Assembly: GCA_017893485.1 (NCBI GenBank)
Contig: CM030361.1
Coordinates: 140,262,461-140,326,460, forward strand
DNA: 64,000 bases
From: Hemerocallis citrina
Taxonomy: Eukaryota > Streptophyta > Magnoliopsida > Asparagales > Asphodelaceae
Direction: 5' to 3'
The notes beneath the pieces were generated by a model. The model saw only the letters and a program-made list of their open reading frames with translations. It was not told the DNA's origin and did no database searches. The position numbers and the translations under genes are program-made. Of the stretch, positions 55,331-64,000 are shown piece by piece; positions within the stretch are counted from its first letter, which is position 1, and each line of letters starts with the position of its first letter.

Positions 55331-55377
55331 AATGCCAAAAATAAACGCCGGGCATTCCCTGTTTGTTTGTAGTGAGA

Positions 55378-55726
55378 GAAACTATAGTTTGGTATCTTGA
55401 TACAACAGCCATTAGATATTACTGAATAGATAACCCTACGATAAGAGACACGATCTAACTTGGAGAACAAGTTCGGGTCTCAACGAAGTCAACTAACCCT
55501 GCATCCGAAATTTGCTTCAGCCGCGCACAGTTGACCGTATACAACATACGATCGACCGTCCCCCTCTTAGGGAACCTCTGCACAGTCGGGCGGTTGACCG
55601 CAACTCCTACTACTACTATCGTTGTTGCTATTTCTTCTTGCTTTTACTACATCTCTGATCGTCTCGCTTTCTTCATCGTCTTATCGTCTTTGTAATCAAC
55701 ATAGTATGCAAGACATAAATCCAACA
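55378..55726 (-). repeat. Copia-2 3' LTR, proximal part
   Basis: Continues the LTR after the CACTA, matching 57633-57940. On the minus strand it starts TGTTGGATTTATGTCTTGCA immediately after the polypurine tract. Confidence 0.88.
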
Positions 55727-57290
55727 ATCTCCACCTTAGATTGCATACTATGAATCCTCACCTGTGTAATTTAAAACCTTATATACCCTTTTCATTCTCC
55801 TATTGCAAACAACTTGGTTTTGTGGTTTCCTCTGCTAGTTGAATCTATCTCCACTTTTTTTTCTCACGTTGTATGCCCCTCTCATGGGCTCACCCCAGTA
55901 GATGTAATTATGAAGGCGCCACCCTCAACAAGAACTCCACCTACCTCAAGGCTCTCTCCACCTTCCGACGATATTCAAACGTCGCAGTCTCGCTCTAATG
56001 ATTCTAGTGATGAAAAACTAGATAGTGCTTTAGGAATCTAGGGATTCGAAACACCTGCGAATGCTTTCCCATTCCTACCAGAGTCGTAGAGGTTGTACTC
56101 AAAACCCCTCTTTCCCTTCATCACCTCACAATAACTTTCCCATTCTGATCGAACTCCACCCTGCAGTCCATTGCTTATAGATTTCTCGTGGATATAAGGC
56201 TCTGCTCCAACAATGAAATATACATGCCGTCCTTTATTGTGTGTCCCCTTCCGCCTGTCTTCTTCGACTCATCAGTTTTCTCACCCCTTACTTCACAAAT
56301 CTTATCAACCTTCATTCTTACACAACGACATGATGCAAACTTGCAAGTAGGAATCATTACTTCACAAATTTTATCAACATTCGTTCTCACACAACGACAT
56401 GATGCAAATTTGTAGGTTGAAACTATCTTCCTCTTGGAGCAAACTTGAGAAGAACTAAATGAATCAAAAGAACAACCAGAATCCACATATAAAGAACCTA
56501 AAACAAAAACACTGTTTAAACCATCACATGATTCAGCGACACTAAATTTGGTGCCCCTCTGACTCAACCGCTTGCAAAAGTCTCTCATGTAATGCTTCAA
56601 TCCATTTGTACTGGTGGCCACGGACCTTACTTCTACATACACTTTTCCTTCAATTCGAAATACCATGCACCTCCAAGCAACTCACAAAAGTTTATGCTGA
56701 TTTCTGACTTTCCTTCCTAAGTGCATCATCCTCCAACCCCTCAATCATACTTGCTAAAGAAAACTTCTCCTTGGTAGATTTCTCATCTAGCACGGCTATC
56801 ATGTTGGATGGATTTGGTGGTGAATATATCGAGGTGAAAATGCTTAGATCATCTGCGTTGAACGCCCTAAGTTCAAATAACTCCATATTGAACTCCACTA
56901 TATGATCTAGAAGAGCTGGTACTTTTCCTTCATCGAGAAATCCCACAACTTTTCCTTTCTGGTGCATCCGACACTGTAATGTGATCTCGAGTAGTCAGTT
57001 CTGAATCTTGCCCAAAGAATCGCCGTGCTTTTGCTACACCTGACATCGCTCGTCGAAGACATACAGATTAAACCCAAAGATCCTGAATAAACCTCCTCTC
57101 AATTCTCTTGCTTTGTGATGATTGGTCTCCATTTATCTCCTTCTAGGACTAGATCCAAGTTCTGTTGAATTGATGCTTCATGCATGTCCTTCGTCAAGAG
57201 ATCAAAGTAGATCTTAGATTTGAACCGTTTGATCTTTGTGATTTGATCTGCCATCTTCTCCAAGGAACTCGGATAAACCCATTAACCATA
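55727..57290 (-). other. Copia-2 internal region with unassigned minus-strand frames
   Basis: Two minus-strand frames lie at 56967-56692 (GKVPALLDHIVEFNMELFEL, Ser/Asp-rich) and 56666-56175 (includes the repeat KFASCRCVR..VDKICEV). Neither resembles copia gag-pol. The second frame includes a 63-bp tandem duplication at about 56290-56410 (ACACAACGACATGATGCAAA twice). They may be host-derived cargo or decayed sequence. Confidence 0.4.
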
Positions 57291-57291
57291 A

Positions 57292-57302
57292 CTATGATAC
57301 CA
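57292..57302 (-). other. Copia-2 primer-binding site
   Basis: The complement TGGTATCATAG lies two bases from the LTR end, close to the initiator Met-tRNA type PBS TGGTATCAGAG. Confidence 0.8.
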
Positions 57303-57304
57303 AT

Positions 57305-57940
57305 TGTTAGAAAAAATGATGAACTTGTTGAGTTGTGTGATGCAATCAATATAAACCACCAAGCACATAGGAGATCACACCAAACATACCAAAGCACACA
57401 AGTTTTTCCCGGCTGGGGCTTTTGCCTTCATCCGGGGGAGAATAAACACAAGATATTATTCAACTAGAGAATATACAAGAATATTACAATTCTCAACACG
57501 ACCCTCTCTCGAGCCTCACCAGCAAGCACTAGTTGTTTACAATTGGAGAAACTCTCAAACTCTCTTTCAATGAAGTACTCTCTCTCTTGGTTCTCAATGG
57601 AGGTCAATAACAACAATATATAGAGATCTAGAGAAACCCTAGTTTGATATCTTGATACAATAGCCGTTAGATATTACTGAAGAAATAACCCTAGCTACTA
57701 TAAGAGTTACACGATCTAACTTTGAGAACAAGTTTGGGTCTCAGCGAAGTCAACTAACCCGCACCCGAAATCTGCTTCAGCCGCGCGCGGTCGACCGTCC
57801 TTCACTCGGGAACCTTTGCACAACCACAACTCCCGTTGTTGCTATTTCTTATTGCATTCACTACATCTCCGATCGTCTCGCTTTCTTTACCGTCTGATCG
57901 TCTTCGTATCCAACATAGTATGCAAGATATAAACCCAACA
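57305..57940 (-). repeat. Copia-2 5' LTR
   Basis: 636 bp. The complement starts TGTTGGGTTTATATCTTGCA and ends TTTTCTAACA next to the PBS. It retains the uninterrupted TCTAGAGAAAC site that is split by the CACTA in the 3' LTR. Confidence 0.88.
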
Positions 57941-58979
57941 ACAAAATAACTTGAATAGTTTCAGTTATCCATGACTGAACAATGAAAGTTTGTTTATATA
58001 AAGAGTGCCTTCTTGTTCGAAGCCGTGATAAAACTTGACCTCTTTGCTTAATTTATACAAGACATCGCGATGCAGCATATCCTTGAGCAATGTTGTAAAG
58101 AAACGTTTTAACTAAACAGTTGGAAATCAAAGACAAATACATGCAAGTTGTAGCTATTCATTAGGGTTTTTTTTAATAGCGGCAATGTATCTCATAATGA
58201 AAGAAATATAAACTGAGACATCCTTACATAAATATCATTTTTGTCCTATATTCTAAACAATAACAATAAATATGATTGCAACATTTTGATACATAATTAA
58301 ATACTAGTATTACCATATGCAAATTGCATAGCCTAAAATAATTTTGAGGGACTCATAAATTTATATAGAATACACAAAAAATGTAAGAGAATTGGGAGAG
58401 ATTTATGAATATCATTCATACCGTAATTACTAAAATCTTCATTATCATCCTTACATATGCAGATAGTTTAGAGAATCACTACAAAACCATAATATTATAC
58501 AATTGAATTTTATTAAAGTTGCTAGCAGGGAAGTAAGGATGGGGGTAAGTTTGGGAAGAGCCGTGAGATTTTGTAATGTTGGAAAACTGTGACGGGGAAG
58601 AGACTATATTTGAGGGATTAGAGTTTTATTGTATTTTGTTTTTATTTAATAAAAATCATGCATAGCGCATGTGTTAGTTAAATAGGAATCTCTACTTTTA
58701 CTCTCATTTCTTTATTTCAAAATAAAGAAAGGAGAGAGGTGGTACACTCTTTCTTATATTAGTACTCGTGTATCCTTGTGCAATATTGCACAAACTTATA
58801 TAATATAAAATAAAATAATATAATATGTAGTATAACTCGTGCAATACTGCACATATTTTTTTTAATAAAATAAGAAACTAATAATTTGTTTTTTGAAAAA
58901 TTCATCTCATAACATCTATATAATAATGAAGATTCCAATTTCAATTTGGATGGCGTAAGAGTGGGGAGTTATCTCCTAC
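57941..58979. other. Intergenic/relic sequence
   Basis: AT-rich. A short minus-strand coding-like stretch at about 58110-57965 (LLKDMLHRDVLYKLSKEV) is too short to assign. A segment at 58664-58760 (TGTGTTAGTTAAATAGGAATC, then CTTTATTTCAAAATAAAG) recurs at 59447-59545 with divergence. No gene is supported. Confidence 0.4.
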
Positions 58980-59450
58980 ATTTGCGCACTTTTTTTTTAA
59001 ATTTTAAAAAGAAAAAAATGAGAAAAATCATAGACAAAAGTGGTTTAGCATAATATATTGTATAAATTCTAAAATTTTAATTATTTTTCAGAATTTATAA
59101 TTAAATTTTTGTATTTAATAATAATTTTTGGAATTTTAATTTAATTTCCTAATTTAAATTATTTTCGGTTATCTTTTATTGATTTATCGAACTGGCGTGA
59201 TTTTTGGAGCGATCTGGATCGCCCATCGACCATGTGCTCGTCCATTGAGTAGAACAAGGTGTCAGGATGATGTCGTGATGTTGCGCGACCTGGGCCGTTG
59301 ATCACGTGATAGGTTCGCCCGCTGAGTAAATTGGACATGCGTAATGGGTGGCGACATGGCGCGATCGAGAGCCTCGATTACGCGCTTCTTCGCGCATTTG
59401 GACGATCGAACGATCGAAAATTGAGCGGAGGTGGTGGTTGGGTATGTGCA
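58980..59450. repeat. Possible remnant of Tat-element repeat region
   Basis: AT-rich AATTTTAATTTAATTTCC-type sequence is followed by GATCTGG..GCCGTTGATC and GGCGCGATCGAGAGCC motifs. The order resembles the AT-rich segment plus repeat units at 36130-36440. The similarity is by eye only. Confidence 0.35.
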
Positions 59451-59808
59451 TGTGTTAAGATATGTGAGAATTCCTATTTTTACTCTCCTTTCTCTATTTC
59501 AAAATGGAGAAAAAAGAGAGGGGTACATTCTCTCTTCTATTTGCATAATATATATAAAAAAAATAATAAGATAAAGATATAATATAATACATTAGTAAAT
59601 TTTCCTGAAGTTACTTTAGAAAATGTGTACTTTACTTTTTTCCTTTCTCAAAGCATTAAAATTTTGGCTTTCCGAGTTTCTTTTCTTATTTTTTTATTTT
59701 TTAATTTTTTTCATGTGCTAAATTCGAGCAACTCTTATCTCGACCATGCAAAATTTTGCCTCATTCTTACACCCTACCTTTCACAATGCACTTTGGCTTC
59801 ATATCCTA

Positions 59809-60352
59809 TCTATATAATAAAACACAAAGAAAGCTATCAAGTGACTCTCCTTCAATAAGGGTGAAATCAATGGTCCAGATCTAACATCAAAAAATATATT
59901 TTCCCGTCCAAAAGTTTTCCTCCAAAACTCAAATTCAAATCCCCAAAACAACTCATTTATTTATTTATTTAATTCCCTCTCTATCTCTCTCTCTTATTCT
60001 CTCTCTATTTACTCAGAAATTTATATTTTCAGATTTCAAGTTTGTAAATTTTCAGATTTTTTATGCATTTTTAATTGCTCATGTTACATTGAAACTAGCA
60101 AATATCCTATCTCATCAACAGTTAAATTCATCATTTTCCACACTCAAAGTTCTAAGAAGTTGGATTTTACACCCCCATTTATAATTATTTTTCAACATAT
60201 ACTAATGGAAACATAGACTTCTATTTACAACTAATTATTGTTTTACCATTCAAACTTGAGCTACATAATTATTGTTTTATTGTTTACAAGACTTTCATAT
60301 ACTGTATCGTTCCGAAGACGTGCCGTAGGCACGTGCCCACGGGCAAATCTAG
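59809..60352 (+). mobile_element. Non-autonomous Helitron, 544 bp
   Basis: It starts TCTATATAATAAAAC, ends AAATCTAG, and sits between a host A (59808) and T (60353), the AT target used by Helitrons. Close to the 3' end are small hairpins GTGCCGTAGGCAC (60320-60332) and GCCCACGGGC (60335-60344), 5-8 bases before CTAG. No coding capacity. Termini and hairpin position fit plant Helitrons well. Confidence 0.85.
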
Positions 60353-60446
60353 TACTTCAACAAATTGTACAAAAAAATTTTGTACACACCAAGTCAAGCT
60401 CGAATACTTCAATAGGCTTCATATTATAACTGCCTTGCCATTTTAT

Positions 60447-60900
60447 TGTTGGGGTTTGTAAATCTAATACATAACAAAGGATTGAAGAAGATTGACGAGA
60501 AAAAGAATCGAAGTGAAAGCAAGCAGGTTAACAACACCAAGTAACTGTAGGCAGAGTTGCGGTAAACCGAACACCTTACTGCACACCCGGCCGACAATGT
60601 ACAAGCAGCTGTACAGTCGATCGTGCAGAGACCGTCTCGCTCTCTGTTGAAACCATGTACACGTGAAGGAATGACCAATCGTGTAGCGCATCGAATTTCC
60701 AATAAATAAAATTAGAATAAGTGGCACAATTTTCAGAATCAACTTCAATTGTAATCATAAATACTAAAATACAAAGAAAATTAAAACTTTTTATTACAAC
60801 TGTTCTTTCTTACATTTGCATAGCAAATTTTTTTACTACATTTATTACAACACAACTCAACACTTAAATTTTAATCATCTTAAATCCACGCTTCCACTTT
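60447..60900 (+). repeat. Possible copia-type LTR fragment
   Basis: TGTTGGGGTTTGTAAATC resembles a copia LTR start and is followed by GAAG/AGAAAG-rich and CGATCGTGCAGAG sequence similar in style to the copia-2 LTR. No partner, PBS or polypurine tract was found. Confidence 0.3.
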
Positions 60901-62265
60901 ACTAAGGCAACTCACTTGCAAATTTTGCGAGATAAACTGAAGAGTGGGCACGTCAGTTGAAGGCATCTGACGTCAACTATAGTAATAGTGATACTTCTAG
61001 ATCTCACAAGCACAAACTTGATGCATATTAATATAGCAATAATAAATGATGCATAAACGATAACAAATAAAACATAAAACAACAACAAAAGAAGCGTAAA
61101 ACAATAAGTGAAGCTAGGCTAAATGTCAAGCATATGAGATGAAAACAGGAAATAAGTATGCATAAAACAAGTCAAGAAACACAAATACATACGATGATTT
61201 CTAATGCATACTTGTCGGATTCTATGCATCCCAAACTACATAGGTCTGGTGCAAGCCCTTATCATTCTCCACTTTATTTGGGTTCAATTCCACGTTATGC
61301 AACTAACCTACTTCGGTGATAGAAACAAGATCCAGACACTCTGCGAATATACCTACGTCCCGGTATCTACCCGCCAGACTAGCACCCCCAACACGCAAGC
61401 ATCATGTAAGCATCGCCCTGAACATTCCATGCCCGAAATTCCATGAATAGGTCCCAGCCTTCGGAATAAGACCGCCCAACAGTACAAGACCCTCGACGTG
61501 CGAACCCAGGGAGATGTCATGATAATCGTAGCATTCGGAATCAAACTGCCCAACTACGACTATAGTCACGAATCCCAACCGTCGACTATACAAGGCCCCC
61601 CTACTTACGTTTCCCAAGATCTATCACATCTCCACTAGTGCATGTACTTATATTTATTATTATTAATTAACTTAAATCACAGTCCCCCTAGAGTTGGTGT
61701 ACCCTACCGGATATAACTCTATTAAAATCAATAATAAAAGACCAACTAGCCAAAATTCCAAAAAATCTCATTTGCCCGCATGCTAGGGTCCCACTCAACC
61801 TCTAGAGTCTTATAACTCAAAATATTATCAACAATCTTTCTAGGGTCCACATCATAGCCCTAAGCCTCAAATCAAAACCCAACTTTGTTTACTAATACAA
61901 ACTACTATTCATTAATCACATTCCTTTTAATCAACTAATACTGCCATAAGAACTCGTTTATATATATGGATACACATTTCATTTACGAAAATATAGATTT
62001 TTTACAAAATTTGAAAATTATACTATTTTGTTATTCAAAATAGTACACTCTAAAATCAATATTAAATTCTGGAAAAATTTTATTCATATCCAGCACATAT
62101 CAATGAACCCACCATAAAAATCTGAACTCAAATAATTAATTTAAAGAGTTCAAATTCAACAAATTCCTAAAACTATTCGTTAACTAAAAATCTGAAAGTT
62201 GTATTTTCTTCTCCTTAAGAGTAGTCCATTAAAAAAAAGACTAAAAACATAACTAAAGTTCTTAC
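60901..62265. other. Repeat-like spacer before R1 copy 3
   Basis: It includes a GC-richer block (61200-61620) with repeated CATTCGGAATCA and GCCTTCGGAATAAG-type motifs, reminiscent of gypsy LTR sequence. No gene or clear termini; AT-rich from 61640. Confidence 0.4.
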
Positions 62266-64000
62266 TGTAACTACCATTTTCACTCTTTTTTTCCCCCTTC
62301 TTTTTGTAATATTTTATTTGCAACTGAATAAAATACTCTATTTTTCTTGATCATCTTCATTAAATTTTGCCATGAATTACTTTCGTTCTTCTTGATGGAC
62401 TATTTTCTTGTTGATCCTATTTTTATTTGACAGTGAGAATTTTATTTGAATCCTATTGTCTTTAATTCCACCACTTATTAAACCCAAAGTCCAATTGCAA
62501 TTAATTCTTGACCCAAACCCACTATTATTGGATCCTAAATTATTAACCCAATATCCTAATTGCACCCTATAAATATAATCCTATTGCAAACCCTAAAAAC
62601 ACAAATTGAAACCCTAATTCCTAGCCCTCTTTTCTCTCTCTCCTCTCTCCTTTCTCTCACGACCTGTTACTGTGCATCTTCCCGCCCAACTCCTAAAACC
62701 CATATGCATACAACTCCGATCATCTTCCCTGACCACCTCTGGCGTTCCACCAACGCCGCCAACTCCCCAGCCCCTCGAGCTCCAGCCCTTCCGCCAGTCG
62801 AGCGCCAACACAGACCCCAGATCCCGATGCCCTGTTGCTGCTTCCTCTATTTCCGCTCGACGTCAGACCCCAACGCCGTCCAGCCCCTCCAGTCGACGCC
62901 GCTCGACCACCCTCCGATCGCCGACGCCATCAGCCAGCAACATCGCACTGGAGCCTTGCTGTGGTTGTTGTTGTGCCTCTTGTAGTTTCTGTTGCTTCTT
63001 CTATTGTTGCTGAGTTTCTCTTTTGTGCACGTAGTTCATGGGTTCGTGAGTTCATTGCTCCGGGATTTTCATCCCGTTATTCTTGGTATTCAAATTAACC
63101 GTTTATAAAGCAAGTCATTTTCTTCTTGAATTGAAGCTTGTATAATATTCAAGTTTTTATTGAAACTCTTACAAGTAGATCCAATTGTTCATTGTATTGT
63201 ATATTGTTTGTCCCTTTTCATTGAGTATATTGAGGGTTTACAGCTAACCCAAATATTCTCGACTTCATGCCACTTTTGACTCCAAAGATTGAATCTTGCA
63301 TGTACTCATATAGTATCGTTAATAGGATTATGTATACAATCACATCACAATCAATTCATTGTATAAATAATTGCTAGGTTGTATATTGATTGATCGACTG
63401 ATGTTTGGTTGATGTTGAATTAGTGTATGTATGTGTTTTTAATTTTATTTATCATGTTATTACTCCTATCATGCTGATTATGAAGTTTACTGACTATAAC
63501 ATTGATACCAACATGTTTAATAAATTTATTTCATGAAAGATACCCAAAAATCTATTTGTTGTTTGCTGTCTGGAATTTGCCTGATGTTTATAACCCAGTA
63601 TTCGATCTTAAAATAAATAACTTTCTGAATAAGAGTTGTAGCCTCATGTTTCTAGTTTCCAGAACATCTTGAATCGCTGAATTCCGAGTTGTATTGCAAA
63701 AGTAATGTTCGTTTTACTAGTGTTGTGTTTTTGTTTCTAGAATTTCAGATTCATGTATGTTCCATGTCTAACCTATTAAAAGGTTGATTTAACTTTAAAA
63801 TATTGCTATGAAAATTTTCAGAATATTAGTTAACATGTTTAGGAGTCTAATAAATATTTTTAATGAATTTATTATTGAGTTTTTGCTGATTCTAAAAAAT
63901 ATAATAACTTGATGTCGATTTTTTGTCTAGACATGTAATCTATAAAAAATGATGTATTTGACCTTATAACACCCCGCAAAATTAGAAATAACAAATTTTC
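62266..64000 (+). mobile_element. R1 long LTR, copy 3 (plus), continues past the window
   Basis: It starts TGTAACTACC. The TATA box CTATAAATA at 62568-62576 is followed by a pyrimidine-rich leader (CTCTTTTCTCTCTCTCC) and a Pro/Ser-rich open stretch (62670-63010), then AT-rich sequence matching the complement of 44500-44800. The layout of start, TATA and transcribed leader is that of an LTR promoter. Confidence 0.6.
63966..64000 (+). repeat. Possible start of another long LTR
   Basis: TATAACACCCCGCAAAATTAG resembles the start of the solo LTR at 45058 (TGTAATGCCCCGAC). The window ends before this can be tested. Confidence 0.25.

Larger units (their letters stand above)
50210..55374. mobile_element. 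CACTA-superfamily transposon (non-autonomous), 5165 bp
   Basis: Termini CACTACTAAAGATATGGGAA and the complement CACTACAAACAAACAGGGAA are flanked by the 3-bp duplication AGA (50207-50209, 55375-55377). The homologous empty site TCTAGAGAAAC at about 57630 in the other LTR carries one AGA. Subterminal palindromes CCCGGCGTTT..AAACGCCGGG are present at both ends. No transposase-like ORF was recognised. It carries host-like segments: a 5'-UTR-like exon and a protein kinase exon. Confidence 0.95.
50001..57940 (-). mobile_element. Copia-2: internally deleted copia element with a CACTA insertion
   Basis: Minus orientation: 5' LTR (57940-57305), PBS, a 1.6-kb internal region, polypurine tract (AAGGTGGAGAT, complement of 55727-55737), and 3' LTR (55726 down to about 50001) split by the CACTA at 50210-55374. 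No RT or integrase is present. The 3' LTR lacks about its last 110 bp compared with the 5' LTR. Confidence 0.82.

Noticed and set aside
57965..58110. Peroxin-19-like coding relic on the minus strand
   Set aside because: Only about 15 residues look similar, too short and without neighbouring exons.
1..64000. CRISPR arrays, operons or bacterial ribosome-binding sites
   Set aside because: The sequence is plant nuclear DNA; tandem repeats present are minisatellites and transposon arrays without spacers.

Overview
The window is nuclear DNA of a flowering plant, most likely a eudicot. It has GT-AG introns, plant-type Ty3/gypsy and Ty1/copia retrotransposons, and hAT, Mutator, CACTA and Helitron DNA transposons. 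I cannot name the species. I see no complete single-copy gene; two conserved plant genes survive as fragments inside nested transposons.

Layout. 1-2460: a gypsy LTR end, then a long LTR of a family I call R1 (minus strand). 2680-7185: a decayed minus-strand gypsy element with its gag split by a hAT-like insertion. 8138-9699: two exons of an SCP/FCP1-like CTD phosphatase gene. 10298-29180: an old, internally deleted copia element holding a complete young Tat-lineage gypsy element (13094-28332; 592-bp LTRs with 2 differences; 5-bp target duplication CCAAG). 29181-33722: 3' exons of a RIO1 kinase gene (minus strand), hit by a poly(A) retroposon and a Mutator-like MITE. 34093-42860: a gypsy LTR with a hAT insertion, then a truncated, inverted second Tat copy that kept only its 3' LTR and accessory region. 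42864-49304: a second R1 LTR split by a 3.26-kb solo LTR. 49306-57940: a foldback element and a minus-strand copia element whose 3' LTR carries a 5.2-kb CACTA transposon. 57941-64000: relics, a 544-bp Helitron and a third R1 LTR running off the end.

The most interesting object is the intact Tat element. Beside an uninterrupted gag-pol frame (1902 codons from the ATG at 13755) with two RNase H domains, it has about 8 kb between pol and the 3' LTR. That region holds a seven-copy 110-bp tandem array and an antisense transcription unit: a TATA box, a three-exon 753-residue gene with an acidic coiled-coil C-terminus, and two further coiled-coil reading frames. All modules start at or near phase-0 splice acceptors. 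The truncated copy at 35234-42860 has the same layout (promoters, introns, tandem repeats) at clear divergence, so this antisense module is an inherited part of the family. Antisense ORFs are known in Tat-lineage elements; the spliced multi-module layout and paired promoters seen here deserve study.

The nesting gives relative ages: host genes, then copia-1, then the Tat element (youngest by its LTRs); R1, then the solo LTR; copia-2, then CACTA. Copia-2's 5' LTR preserves the empty site of the CACTA insertion.
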